Virus record (IMG/VR): IMGVR_UViG_3300027687_001258
Span: 1 to 44,340 of that record
DNA: 44,340 nucleotides
Source of the DNA: a virus
Direction: 5' to 3' (one strand)
The notes below the pieces were generated by a model that made no database searches, was not told the origin of the DNA, and was given only the letters and a program-made list of their open reading frames with translations. This document shows, piece by piece, positions 31,620 to 40,115 of the stretch; positions within the stretch are counted from its first letter, which is position 1; each line of letters begins with the position of its first letter. The position numbers and the translations under genes are program-made.

Positions 31620-31628
31620 ATAAAAAGG

Positions 31629-31657
31629 TTGCTCTTTGGACCTGTATGCCGTATACT
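31629..31657 (+). promoter_or_regulatory. Sigma70-type promoter, GGAC-spacer family
   Basis: TTGCTC (31629-31634), 17-base spacer containing TTGGACC, TATACT (31652-31657), followed by GTATATAATAAGAAATTAGG, nearly identical to the start of the promoter at 43135. Confidence 0.7.
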
Positions 31658-31693
31658 GTATATAATAAGAAATTAGGTTAATTGGAGAAGTAT

Positions 31694-32653
31694 ATGAAGC
31701 AAGTAATTAAACGTTTAGCATTTACCGTAGTAGCAATAGGAGCTCTAAGTGCATGTCAAACAACTAATTCACTAGCAGTTAATAACGAAACATCTGCTAT
31801 ACAGTATGATGGTAAAGCAGTTACTAATAATAATGTGTCTATCATGCCTGGATATGCTCATTACATGAAGCTAAATCCTTTGAAATCTCAAATTCCAAGT
31901 TATGACGGTAAAGGTTTACTTGCCGCAAGTTGGAATCCTTCCGATGATGTTGCTAACAATCCAACTATTGTTATAATGCATGGTGGACATGGTATTGGTA
32001 GCGGTATGTGGATTAAAGCAAGAGATCTAAAGCAAAGGATTAATGCCAACGTATTACTCCTTGACAGTTTTATGTCACGTGATATGCCTAATAACTGGGA
32101 TAGAAGTGTAGAAGCTGATGCAATCGTCCGTACATTTGATGTTATTGCAGTTGGTAAATGGTTAAAGACTCAAGGGTCTGATCCTAGTAAAACTTATATG
32201 ATGGGTGGTTCACAAGGTGGATGGACAACTCTTAAAGCAATGTCTGCAGGAGCAACTCAACTTGCTGAAGTAAAGCCTCTTTATGCAGGTGGTATTGCAT
32301 ACTACCCTGTTTGTGACAACTACAACAAGAATGGTAACCTAAGAGCAGGACAACGATTTGTTTCGTTAGCAAAGAATGGTTTTTGGGGACCTGTGTTACT
32401 TCTAACTGGTAATGAGGACTATGCTACTCGTATTGAAGATTGCCAGCAGTCTGTAGTTAAGCATGCTACTAAGCATGTTAGGTTTGAAAGAGGAACACAT
32501 GGTTGGGAAATCCGTTGGAGAGAAAACGGAGAAATGAACAAGGATGGTTCATGCAAGTACTCAGGTAACAAGAACTTTAAGATGTGTTACGATGCTAAAC
32601 ACACTACTGAAATGTATATTGAAATGACTAATTTTATTAATGGAGTAAAGTAA
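31694..32653 (+). CDS. Lipoprotein alpha/beta hydrolase, dienelactone-hydrolase-like
   Basis: A 319-residue protein. It has a lipoprotein signal with lipobox ALSAC (Cys21). MHGGHG (95-100) forms the oxyanion loop, GGSQGG (Ser173) is the nucleophile elbow, and a His follows in ERGTHGWEIR. It should hydrolyse esters or similar bonds at the periplasmic face. The ATG at 31694 follows GGAGAAG. It is coupled to the serine hydrolase behind it by TAATG, so the two exported enzymes act together, perhaps on cell-surface or scavenged compounds. Confidence 0.8.
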   Translation: MKQVIKRLAFTVVAIGALSACQTTNSLAVNNETSAIQYDGKAVTNNNVSIMPGYAHYMKLNPLKSQIPSYDGKGLLAASWNPSDDVANNPTIVIMHGGHGIGSGMWIKARDLKQRINANVLLLDSFMSRDMPNNWDRSVEADAIVRTFDVIAVGKWLKTQGSDPSKTYMMGGSQGGWTTLKAMSAGATQLAEVKPLYAGGIAYYPVCDNYNKNGNLRAGQRFVSLAKNGFWGPVLLLTGNEDYATRIEDCQQSVVKHATKHVRFERGTHGWEIRWRENGEMNKDGSCKYSGNKNFKMCYDAKHTTEMYIEMTNFINGVK

Positions 32654-33786
32654 TGAACAGTAGATTTATATTTGGTACATTAACTATCGTAACAACTATT
32701 TGGGTTGTATCAGGAGTTGTACAAAGTGCATTTGCAAAGTCAGCCCACGTTTCAATTGAACGTACTACAGGAGGCAATGCAGTAGAGTTTCCTAATGTAC
32801 ATTTACAAAGTGGCATGGGACGAGATATGCTTCAGCCTTTTAATGAGGAACTGCAAACAACACATGATCTAAAGTCAGCAGACAGAGTTCAAAGAATGAT
32901 GGAACGAAACAATTCAGCTCTTACTGGATTGTTGATTAACAAAGGACGTATTGTATACGAAGGATACAGGGCACCTGCTCGTGCTAATAGTAAGATGCAT
33001 AGTATGTCAATGTCTAAGAGCTTAACTGCTCTTGTAGTTGGAAACCTGTTATGTGATGGAAAAATTAGAAGTCTTGACGATAAAGCAATTAAGTATGCTC
33101 CACAGTTAGAAGGAACTCCATATGGAGATACTTCAATTCGTAATCTATTAAAGATGGCTAGTGGTATAAAGAAACTTGGCGAACACGGACAGCCTAAACA
33201 TAAGACTTATACTAGAATGAGGAACCAACGAGATACAGGTTTGTTTATGCTCAAAGGACACACAAGGCAATACGAAGAAGGAACCAGTCATCTTTATAAT
33301 TCAGGAGATACGTTAGCACTAGCCCAAGTAATGGAATCAATGGGCGGACTAGTTCGTAACTTTAACTTTTACATTTGGTCTAGGATTGGTGCCGAGACAG
33401 AAGGTTCATGGATGGTAGATAACCGAGGAGAGCCAATTGCCTTTGCAGGTTTTAATGCAAGCCTGAGGGATTGGGGTAGACTTGGAATGTATACAATAGA
33501 CATGGTAAAAGGTCGAGGTGGTTCATGTATGCAAGAATTTACTACAGATATGAACTCTAAGCAAATTAGGAACGAGAAGCGTCCTGGAGAAGCAGGTCGT
33601 GCATTTACACACTATGGTTATCAAACTTGGATTATGCAAAACGGAAATGCATGGTGGGTTGGCTATGGTGGACAACGAGTTGGATTAAACTTTGAACTTG
33701 AAAAAGTTATGGTTATCCACAGCCACATTGAAAACTATATGAGAGAAGCACATCAAGTTTTTAATTATTTTGCAGATTGGGATTAA
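32653..33786 (+). CDS. Beta-lactamase-fold serine hydrolase, exported
   Basis: A 377-residue protein with an N-terminal signal or anchor (about residues 1-28, ending SAFA). The catalytic SxxK is SMSK (Ser119, Lys122), the Tyr motif lies in LYNSGDT, and the closing GYGGQR resembles the KTG-type strand. These enzymes (class C beta-lactamase and esterase/amidase relatives) act on esters or amides in the periplasm; true beta-lactam resistance is not implied. It is coupled at both ends by 1-base overlaps. Confidence 0.8.
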   Translation: MNSRFIFGTLTIVTTIWVVSGVVQSAFAKSAHVSIERTTGGNAVEFPNVHLQSGMGRDMLQPFNEELQTTHDLKSADRVQRMMERNNSALTGLLINKGRIVYEGYRAPARANSKMHSMSMSKSLTALVVGNLLCDGKIRSLDDKAIKYAPQLEGTPYGDTSIRNLLKMASGIKKLGEHGQPKHKTYTRMRNQRDTGLFMLKGHTRQYEEGTSHLYNSGDTLALAQVMESMGGLVRNFNFYIWSRIGAETEGSWMVDNRGEPIAFAGFNASLRDWGRLGMYTIDMVKGRGGSCMQEFTTDMNSKQIRNEKRPGEAGRAFTHYGYQTWIMQNGNAWWVGYGGQRVGLNFELEKVMVIHSHIENYMREAHQVFNYFADWD

Positions 33787-34082
33787 TGGAAGAAGTTTTA
33801 ATAAAAATAATAAACATGGGTGATCCAGCCGATTGGGATCTATATGCAAACTTAGCAATAGGCGAATGGATTAAGTCAGACGAATATGTTAAGATTAAAG
33901 AATATGGATTAACTGCTCAATCATACAAATACTTAGATCAAAATAGCTGGGGAGGTGATTTTAACTTCTCTGGCTGTGGTGTATATTGCACAGAGTATAA
34001 TCCTAAAGATCTTATGTTGGCTAAATTAGCAGGATTAATTCCTTCTTATGGTAAGCATGCAGGAGATCTTGAAAGTAAGTAA
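33786..34082 (+). CDS. Small protein of unknown function
   Basis: A 98-residue protein. The ATG at 33786 overlaps the stop of the serine hydrolase. It has a Trp- and Tyr-rich helical part (LYANLAIGEWIKSDEYVKIKEYG) and a Gly/Cys-containing segment (SWGGDFNFSGCGVYCTEYN). No signal peptide or known domain. Its position suggests use with the exported hydrolases, but no direct evidence exists. Confidence 0.55.
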   Translation: MEEVLIKIINMGDPADWDLYANLAIGEWIKSDEYVKIKEYGLTAQSYKYLDQNSWGGDFNFSGCGVYCTEYNPKDLMLAKLAGLIPSYGKHAGDLESK

Positions 34083-34106
34083 CTTATTAAACAAAGGAGG
34101 AACAAC

Positions 34107-34712
34107 ATGTTCTCATTTAAAGACGTAGATAAAAGTATGCTACTAAAGTTGGTAGCATTACATGTTTTGGTTATTGTAGTTAGTAATGCCTTAGTTAGTA
34201 TTCCGGTAGAAATTCTTGGAATTAAACTTACTTGGGCGGCATTCACTTTTCCACTAGTAGTATTAGCAACTGATTTGACTGTACGACTATTAGGAAAGCA
34301 TATTGCTCGAAGTACAATTACCGCGGCATACCCGTTAGCAATTATTGGATCTATTCTAGTAGTACTAGCAGAAGGTGCTCCTACTAGTGTAGCACTTCGT
34401 ATTGGTTTTGCCAGTGCAACAGCCTATGCAGTTGGAACAATGCTTGACGTATATGTATTCCAACATATTAGAGAAAAGTTAGTAGACAACTGGTGGCTCG
34501 CTCCAGCAGTATCAACTATCGCCGCTAACATTATTGACACTTATGCATTCTTTGCAGTAGCCTTTCATAACTCCGCAGACGAGTATATGTCAGCAAACTG
34601 GATGGAGGTAGCAGGATCTCAAGTCATTATTAAGATCGGTGTTGGCCTCATAGTATTCTTACCAGCATATGGTGTACTATTAAAGCATTTAAGTAAAAAA
34701 GTAAAAACGTAA
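34107..34712 (+). CDS. yhhQ: Queuosine-precursor transporter, YhhQ/VUT family
   Basis: A 201-residue protein with about six membrane helices. The pattern SNALVSIPVEILG, TWAAFTFPLVVLATDLTVRLLGKHIAR, FASATAYAVGTMLDVYVFQHIREK and NIIDTYAFFAVAF, with the charged LATDL and LDVYVF motifs, is typical of the QPTR family. These import preQ0, preQ1 or queuine. A phage may use it to supply 7-deazaguanine for tRNA or to modify its own DNA against host nucleases. No TGT or QueC-type gene is recognised in the window. AAAGGAGGAA precedes the ATG. Confidence 0.82.
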   Translation: MFSFKDVDKSMLLKLVALHVLVIVVSNALVSIPVEILGIKLTWAAFTFPLVVLATDLTVRLLGKHIARSTITAAYPLAIIGSILVVLAEGAPTSVALRIGFASATAYAVGTMLDVYVFQHIREKLVDNWWLAPAVSTIAANIIDTYAFFAVAFHNSADEYMSANWMEVAGSQVIIKIGVGLIVFLPAYGVLLKHLSKKVKT

Positions 34713-34726
34713 AAAAAGGAACTGCA

Positions 34727-35089
34727 ATGAGAGAGTTTATATCTAGTAGTTGGAATGGTATTATGGATCATAATCTAAACCCGCTTAGACATATTCCAGA
34801 CTTACAAGTACGCCATATGGTAATGCAAATTTTAGCATTTATGTGGTCTACAATTTTTGCAGTTCTAATTGTTGATAGTATGTGGGTATTTGGTATTAGT
34901 GCCGTTGCTCACATACTTTTCATCGCAGGCATTGTTATTACAGTTGGTATATTTAAAACTGCTGAAACAAATCCTAATGCCTTTAAATTTATAAATGGTT
35001 ACCATTCACCTGGTAGAAGCCGTTCTCAATGGATAGACGGAAAACGTTATGACTTACCTAAAGGTGATCCTGGTGGTGAGCATGAGTGA
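34727..35089 (+). CDS. Small membrane protein
   Basis: A 120-residue protein with an N-terminal soluble helix, two membrane segments (VMQILAFMWSTIFAVLIV, SAVAHILFIAGIVITVGIF) and a hydrophilic tail (SPGRSRSQWIDGKRYDLP). It follows the transporter by 14 bases and may be co-transcribed. Function not recognised. Confidence 0.6.
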   Translation: MREFISSSWNGIMDHNLNPLRHIPDLQVRHMVMQILAFMWSTIFAVLIVDSMWVFGISAVAHILFIAGIVITVGIFKTAETNPNAFKFINGYHSPGRSRSQWIDGKRYDLPKGDPGGEHE

Positions 35090-35117
35090 TAATTACTACT
35101 ACACAGGAGAATAATAT

Positions 35118-35804
35118 ATGAGTCTAAATACAGATGGATTATTTTTAGCAGTAGCAAATCCTCAATTATCAAAATATGATGGTGTAAAACTTCCTCCATT
35201 AGTTATTCCGGACGGAAGTGGTCCTTGGGCTCTTAGATATATTTGGGTTAAACATAAAACTGATAACGATAACTTCGTAAAGAATTATTTCAATAAAGGC
35301 AACAATGCAGACGGTGCTGGTATTAATTTGCGAAAGCAAACTGACCACATGAAAGAGAAAGCATGGAACCCTCACAACAATATTTTTGATACTAGTCGAG
35401 ATAACGGTAACTTAGTATGGCGTGTTAAAGTACATAATGCCTTAGCAGATACAATAGACTATGTTGAAATATGGCGTAGTAAGCAAATTATTAAAGATAC
35501 TTTTGGAGTTAAAAAAGGAGATACTACTATTAAAAATAGTAAAGTTCCTGTAACTAATTCTGAAAGCACATCAGATCTTGCTAGGTCTGCAGAAGAAATT
35601 ATTACATTAAGAAAAGGTTTAGAAGAAGCAGGGTTTGAACCCAGAGCTTGGTCTACTTTTCCTAATGTTCATCCTATTGTCGCAATGAAGTGGTACTTGT
35701 ACTTTCTTGAAAGACGAAACGGAAATAAGCAATGTGTTATAAACACACCTTACAACAAAGAACTAAATGACTGGGAACAGTTTAAACGAAAGGAAAAATA
35801 TTAA
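35118..35804 (+). CDS. Phage protein of unknown function
   Basis: A 228-residue soluble protein, Gly- and Asn-rich in the middle ([18 protein letters not shown]), with [20 protein letters not shown] and a C-terminal helical part ending in a basic run. A GGAGA site precedes the ATG, and its stop overlaps the ClpP start by 1 base. From memory similar proteins occur in marine T4-like phages, where no role is assigned. It might be a ClpP substrate or a virion component; this is speculation. Confidence 0.6.
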   Translation: MSLNTDGLFLAVANPQLSKYDGVKLPPLVIPDGSGPWALRYIWVKHKTDNDNFVKNYFNKGNNADGAGINLRKQTDHMKEKAWNPHNNIFDTSRDNGNLVWRVKVHNALADTIDYVEIWRSKQIIKDTFGVKKGDTTIKNSKVPVTNSESTSDLARSAEEIITLRKGLEEAGFEPRAWSTFPNVHPIVAMKWYLYFLERRNGNKQCVINTPYNKELNDWEQFKRKEKY

Positions 35805-36430
35805 TGGCACTCGTACCTATGGTAGTAGAGAAAACCTCTGAAGGTGAAAGGGCATACGATATCTATAGTCGTTTGCTTAAAGAAAGAATCATTATGGTTG
35901 AAGGAGTAGTAAACGATAATATGGCTAATTTAATTGTAGCCCAGTTACTATACCTAGAAGCAGAAAATGATACAGATATTACAATGTTTATTAATAGTCC
36001 TGGAGGTTCAGTTACAGCCGGATTAGCAATTTATGATACAATGCAATTTGTTGGAGCTGATGTGGCTACCTTTGCAATAGGACAAGCATGTTCGATGGGA
36101 TCTGTATTAGCAATGGCAGGCTGTAAAGGAAAGCGATATGTTTTACCTAGCTGTCGTACAATGATTCATAGAGTAAGTTCTGGCACTAGAGGAACAGAAG
36201 GTAGTGTTCATGTGCAAGAGTTACAATTTGAAGATGCTATTCGTAGTATGGAAGAATCAAAGAAACTCAACGAACGTTTAACTAACCTTTATGTTACACA
36301 TAACACAAAAGGTAAAACTTATGAACAGATGTTTGACACAATGAAGTTTGATACGTTCTTAGATGCACAAGCAACAATAGATTTTGGTCTTGCAGATAAA
36401 GTTATTAGTAACAGAAGTGATATTACATAG
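35804..36430 (+). CDS. clpP: ClpP-type serine protease subunit
   Basis: A 208-residue protein with intact catalytic Ser97 (GQACSMGS), His122 (TMIHRV) and a candidate Asp183 (KFDTFLD). [14 protein letters not shown] is the substrate groove. Length and pattern fit the standard ClpP. It would form rings that work with host ClpX or ClpA. Phage ClpP may remove host proteins or process virion proteins, and pairs naturally with the tmRNA tag of this genome, which ends in LAA. It is coupled to the unknown gene upstream and followed by cassette 5. Confidence 0.9.
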   Translation: MALVPMVVEKTSEGERAYDIYSRLLKERIIMVEGVVNDNMANLIVAQLLYLEAENDTDITMFINSPGGSVTAGLAIYDTMQFVGADVATFAIGQACSMGSVLAMAGCKGKRYVLPSCRTMIHRVSSGTRGTEGSVHVQELQFEDAIRSMEESKKLNERLTNLYVTHNTKGKTYEQMFDTMKFDTFLDAQATIDFGLADKVISNRSDIT

Positions 36431-36440
36431 GAAAATAAAA

Positions 36441-37166
36441 ATGGACTTAAACGAGTTTAAGACGCTGATTGCTGAACAATCAACTATTGGAAGAGATTAT
36501 TTTAAAGGAGATGCATATTTTAGCCCAGGTGTAAAGTATCTAATTTATTCTCCAGGAATTGATAGGTTTTTACTTATTGACACAATGGATTTATGGACTA
36601 CATTAGAAACTGCTAAAATGTTATCTTCAAAAATTCCTGTTTCGATAATTGCACTTACAAATTGTTCTGCACCTATTACCATGAAAAATTGTTTACTATG
36701 GACTATCTCAGAAAAGACAGGTTATAAACAAACTGAAAATCAGGCACCTCTTATAGGATCAGTTTCCGGTGAGGACCAAGTTGAAGAACTTGGCTTAGCA
36801 TTAGATTATAAAGATGATATAAGTGCCCCGTATATAATTAAGTTACAAAATTATGCACTATTCTGCCAAAAAATATTGTATGCAATAAAAATAGCAGATG
36901 CAGAAACTAATTCAGATGATGCTGAATATTACAAAGAATTGTTTGAAGTTGATATCAGAAAACTACTTCAAGTTAGAGCAGATCATACTAGAGTACCCCA
37001 AGGTGTATTATTGTGGACCAAGCGAATCTTGTACATGTCTAATGATATTGATGAGGCAATGGAAAAACTTCAAAGACTTTGGAATCCAAATGTAGCGAGA
37101 GATACTGATATACGAAGTGCATTTTTTAAATATGCTGAGATACCTTATAATGAAGGTCTCAAATAA
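36441..37166 (+). CDS. Partner protein, family 2, of AsnB-like cassette 5
   Basis: A 241-residue paralogue of the product at 24086: IYSPGIDRFLLIDTMDLWTTLETAKMLSS, KIPVSIIALT and TKRILYMSNDIDEAMEKLQRLW, ending AEIPYNEG. The ATG at 36441 has only a weak AGGAAA site; an upstream in-frame start inside clpP is unlikely. The stop overlaps the synthetase start (TAATG). Function unknown; constant pairing implies a subunit or substrate. Confidence 0.73.
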   Translation: MDLNEFKTLIAEQSTIGRDYFKGDAYFSPGVKYLIYSPGIDRFLLIDTMDLWTTLETAKMLSSKIPVSIIALTNCSAPITMKNCLLWTISEKTGYKQTENQAPLIGSVSGEDQVEELGLALDYKDDISAPYIIKLQNYALFCQKILYAIKIADAETNSDDAEYYKELFEVDIRKLLQVRADHTRVPQGVLLWTKRILYMSNDIDEAMEKLQRLWNPNVARDTDIRSAFFKYAEIPYNEGLK

Positions 37167-38587
37167 TGGATATTAATTCTTTAACATTTGATAAATTTAA
37201 TATATCAAAGTATCATACAGATGCAAATAAAAATATTAATTTTATTAGTAAAGAAAATAGAGATCCTATACCTAGATCTAAAAAGAAATTATCTGATGGT
37301 CTGCAATCTTTTGATACTCCAGTGTTTCATCATAGTCTTTCCTGGAATGACACAACTTCTAAATTTTATGGTGCTTTGTATAACGACTTGCCAACTGCGT
37401 CTAAGTATTACATAGACTTTGCTAAAATATACACACATTCTAGATTTTCTCCTAGGCATGGTCATTGGACTCAACCTTATCCAACACCTCAAATGCCAGA
37501 ATTGGCTATGCCTTCTTATGCACCTAATTTTAATAAGACCTGGACAGAAATTACTGATAATAGGGCTCAATGGGTTAAAGAATTGATAATACGTGAACCT
37601 AATCGTAAAATTGCAATATATTACTCGGGAGGCATTGATAGCTTAGTTGTATTGATTGCTTTGCTTAAAGTACTTAATACTCAGGAGCTTCGTTCTAAGT
37701 TGACAATTTGTTGCAGTATGGAAAGTGTTATTGAATATCCTAATTTCTTTAGAGATGAAATTTATGGAAAGTTTAACATTATAGATTTAAAGATGGGAGT
37801 AGTCCGGTTTAATGATTTAATTGCTAGAGGATTTACAATAATCACTGCCGACCTTGGTGATGCTATGTTTGGTACAGAGGTGTCTACCCAGTTTTATTAT
37901 ACATTTAGAAATCATGCTGAAGCTCTTGGATTTCAAGGACGTAAACTAGTAGGAGATTTATTAGAAGATATTGGTAAAGCAGACTCACATTATTCTGTTT
38001 ATAAAGATGTGCTAATTGCATATTTAGGTGCTGGCGGCGTTTATTCTAAAGACGCAAATATAACAGAAGGCTTTGGAGAATGGTATTATAATAAATTAGA
38101 TACGTTAGCAAAATCATCAGATTATACAGTTTTTAGTTTGCATGATTTCTTTTGGCAGATTATTTTTAATGTTAAATGGATGCATTGTTCTTGCAGATGT
38201 TTTATGTACTTTGGAGACAGTACTAACAATAGACATTTATTTCAAGGGGAAAAACTTTACATAAATTGGTACCAAGATGATGATTATCAACGTTGGAGTA
38301 TGGTTAATAATAACACAGGACAGAAGATTAAAGGTGTTACAGCCGCCACGTATAAATGGGCGGCTAGAGAATACATATATGATTATACAAAAGATGACTG
38401 GGCATTATATTTTAAACTTAAGATTGCTTCTTTTCAGAAAATTGCTCCTGTTATGACTTATCCTCATTCCTTAGATGTAATGGAGAGATTTGCAGTTAAC
38501 ACAGATTACCAAATTGTTCGTTTAACTGATCCTGGGGTAGAAGATTACATTAAGCATCATTTGTTTAATAACAATGCCCTGGTGTAA
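37166..38587 (+). CDS. AsnB-like PP-loop synthetase, cassette 5
   Basis: A 473-residue protein, the longest of the five. SGGIDS is at residues 154-159. TADLGDAMFGT takes the place of the AsnB GEGxDElFgGY signature. LHDFFWQIIFNVKWMHC, DDDYQRWSMVNN and YTKDDWALYFKLK are conserved. The N-terminal about 100 residues (LSWNDTT, YYIDFAKIYTHSRFSPR) are shared with the enzyme at 24883. There is no glutaminase domain. It overlaps its downstream neighbour by 14 bases. Confidence 0.83.
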   Translation: MDINSLTFDKFNISKYHTDANKNINFISKENRDPIPRSKKKLSDGLQSFDTPVFHHSLSWNDTTSKFYGALYNDLPTASKYYIDFAKIYTHSRFSPRHGHWTQPYPTPQMPELAMPSYAPNFNKTWTEITDNRAQWVKELIIREPNRKIAIYYSGGIDSLVVLIALLKVLNTQELRSKLTICCSMESVIEYPNFFRDEIYGKFNIIDLKMGVVRFNDLIARGFTIITADLGDAMFGTEVSTQFYYTFRNHAEALGFQGRKLVGDLLEDIGKADSHYSVYKDVLIAYLGAGGVYSKDANITEGFGEWYYNKLDTLAKSSDYTVFSLHDFFWQIIFNVKWMHCSCRCFMYFGDSTNNRHLFQGEKLYINWYQDDDYQRWSMVNNNTGQKIKGVTAATYKWAAREYIYDYTKDDWALYFKLKIASFQKIAPVMTYPHSLDVMERFAVNTDYQIVRLTDPGVEDYIKHHLFNNNALV

Positions 38588-38918
38588 ATTACATATTTCA
38601 ATAGCAGATTTTAATATACAATCGTTATTGGATGCATATTCAAAAGAACAGTTAAGCAAATATGATGAAATTGAGATCCTAGATGAGGATTTTGCAAATA
38701 TACCCACATCACTTAGTATGATACAATATCTAGCTGATTCATCTTTAGCAAAAATATCAGTTACAACAAAAGGAACAACTAGAAAATCTAGGTTTTGGGA
38801 AGAACTTGCATTTGTACATAATCTTACAGTTACATTTACTGGTAATAATCCTGTTCGGAATGGTGGTTTTAAAACATTTAAACAATTTAATGGTACTTTT
38901 CTGATAGAAAACGGTTGA
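38574..38918 (+). CDS. Small protein of unknown function
   Basis: A 114-residue protein overlapping the end of the cassette 5 enzyme. It has a mixed strand-helix pattern (KLHISIADFNIQSLLDAYS, VTFTGNNPVRNGGFKTFKQF) without recognised motif. Its stop lies inside the -35 box of the next promoter. Overlap suggests that it belongs to cassette 5, in the position that a GNAT gene takes in cassette 4. Confidence 0.55.
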   Translation: MPWCKLHISIADFNIQSLLDAYSKEQLSKYDEIEILDEDFANIPTSLSMIQYLADSSLAKISVTTKGTTRKSRFWEELAFVHNLTVTFTGNNPVRNGGFKTFKQFNGTFLIENG

Positions 38919-38944
38919 CCCTAAGGACCTTTTCGTGTTATACT
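38915..38944 (+). promoter_or_regulatory. Sigma70-type promoter, GGAC-spacer family
   Basis: TTGACC (38915-38920), 18-base spacer with AAGGACC, TATACT (38939-38944), then a purine-rich leader. Confidence 0.7.
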
Positions 38945-38976
38945 CTAAGTATAATAAGGAATTAGGAGTTACTTAG

Positions 38977-39243
38977 ATGAAAAACAACTACCGTAAAGCA
39001 TTTACAGCCCTTAAAAAAATTGGTGCCCCTGTTATTAAAGGTGGCGATAACGGTGAAGATACGTTCCGTATCTCCGGCGAAGATAATATTACTGAGATAT
39101 GGGCTGATTTTTATGAGGAATATACTAGTCATTCAGACAACTTCCTTTTTGGTGTTAACAACAAGATTAACAACATATTAGACGAGCAAGGTCTATATGC
39201 AGAATGGATTAATCCTGGTGTTCTTGGTGTTTGGGAATCTTAA
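38977..39243 (+). CDS. Small acidic protein
   Basis: An 88-residue soluble acidic protein. It opens with a basic helix (NNYRKAFTALKKIG), then GGDNGEDTFRISGEDN and a helix-rich second half ending VLGVWES. AATTAGGAG precedes the ATG. It is alone between two promoters of the same family, as is usual for phage early genes. Function unknown. Confidence 0.6.
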   Translation: MKNNYRKAFTALKKIGAPVIKGGDNGEDTFRISGEDNITEIWADFYEEYTSHSDNFLFGVNNKINNILDEQGLYAEWINPGVLGVWES

Positions 39244-39262
39244 AAATAAATGTAGAAAACGG

Positions 39263-39291
39263 TTGACATTACGGACAACTGGTGCTATACT
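39263..39291 (+). promoter_or_regulatory. Sigma70-type promoter, GGAC-spacer family
   Basis: TTGACA (39263-39268), 17-base spacer TTACGGACAACTGGTGC, TATACT (39286-39291). The TG of the extended -10 is present. Confidence 0.8.
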
Positions 39292-39312
39292 ATAGATAAT
39301 AAGGAGATTAAG

Positions 39313-39618
39313 TTGACAGGTGAGATAATTAACATGCCGTTACATATTATGCGGCCTAAACTAGACTTTTCAAAGTATCCTAATCTTACTTTAGAAACTC
39401 AAGTTGGATTATCTCGTTACATATTAGATCATAAGGAGCCAGGTGGCTATCTTAGATCTGTCTTAGAAAACAACTTAATGACTGCTATACAGTCTGCTGA
39501 TTCACAAAACTTAAAGCAACTAAAAAGTTTATGTAATTGGATTTTTAATAATGCTCCTGGAGCGTCCTGGGGCGATCAATATACAGTAGACAGTTGGATT
39601 TATGGTGAAGAAATATGA
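39313..39618 (+). CDS. Small protein of unknown function, TTG start
   Basis: A 101-residue protein starting at TTG, with AAGGAG 6 bases upstream. It has a strand segment then helices (TLETQVGLSRYILDHKEPGGYLRSVLENNL, NLKQLKSLCNWIF) and ends WGDQYTVDSWIYGEEI. Its stop overlaps the HD-hydrolase start (ATGA), so the two are coupled. Function not recognised. Confidence 0.6.
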   Translation: MTGEIINMPLHIMRPKLDFSKYPNLTLETQVGLSRYILDHKEPGGYLRSVLENNLMTAIQSADSQNLKQLKSLCNWIFNNAPGASWGDQYTVDSWIYGEEI

Positions 39619-40115
39619 ATATGATTGAAAAAGCAAAAACATTTGCAACTAAGGCACATGAAGGACAAGTCCGAAAGTATACCGGAGTACCTTACATTGT
39701 TCATCCTATTGAAGTTTCTGAAATTGTAGCAGAGTACAACGGATCACAAGAAATGATTGCCGCGGCACTTTTACATGATGTAGTAGAAGACACAGATGTT
39801 ACTATTGAGGAAATCCGTAGCGAGTTTGGTAACTCTGTTGCTAGTTTAGTAGATGATCTAACAGATGTAAGCAAGTTGGAAGATGGTAACCGAGCAGTAC
39901 GAAAAGCAATGGATCGTGAGCATACTGCAAAAGCAAGTGCCGCCGCTATGGTTGTTAAGGCCGCTGATCTAATTAGCAATGGTAGAGATATTAAAGTAAA
40001 TGATCCGTCCTTTGCTAAAATTTATCTCAAAGAAATGAATTTGTTGTTAGACAAGATGTTTAAAATTAAAGAAATGGAAATTTATAAAGTAGCAAAAGGA
40101 GTAGTAAAAATATGA
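39615..40115 (+). CDS. HD-domain hydrolase of the MESH1/SpoT (p)ppGpp hydrolase type
   Basis: A 166-residue single-domain protein. Ligands and active-site residues of the family are all visible: RKYTGVPYIVHP (His30), LLHDVVEDTD (His54, Asp55, Glu58, Asp59) and VVKAADLISN (Asp118). There is no synthetase or ACT domain, so it is a small alarmone hydrolase or a NADPH phosphatase of the MESH1 kind. In a phage it could erase (p)ppGpp to keep host growth pathways open or to counter toxic alarmone-type defences. It is coupled to genes on both sides by ATGA. Confidence 0.84.
   Translation: MNMIEKAKTFATKAHEGQVRKYTGVPYIVHPIEVSEIVAEYNGSQEMIAAALLHDVVEDTDVTIEEIRSEFGNSVASLVDDLTDVSKLEDGNRAVRKAMDREHTAKASAAAMVVKAADLISNGRDIKVNDPSFAKIYLKEMNLLLDKMFKIKEMEIYKVAKGVVKI

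Noticed and set aside
32653-33786. True beta-lactamase (antibiotic resistance)
   Set aside because: Only the general SxxK fold is supported; sequence between motifs fits esterase or amidase relatives as well, and no resistance context is present.
5509-38587. Cassette PP-loop enzymes as QueC (preQ0 synthase), in view of the YhhQ gene
   Set aside because: They lack the QueC zinc cysteines, are longer, and carry an AsnB-type acidic signature.
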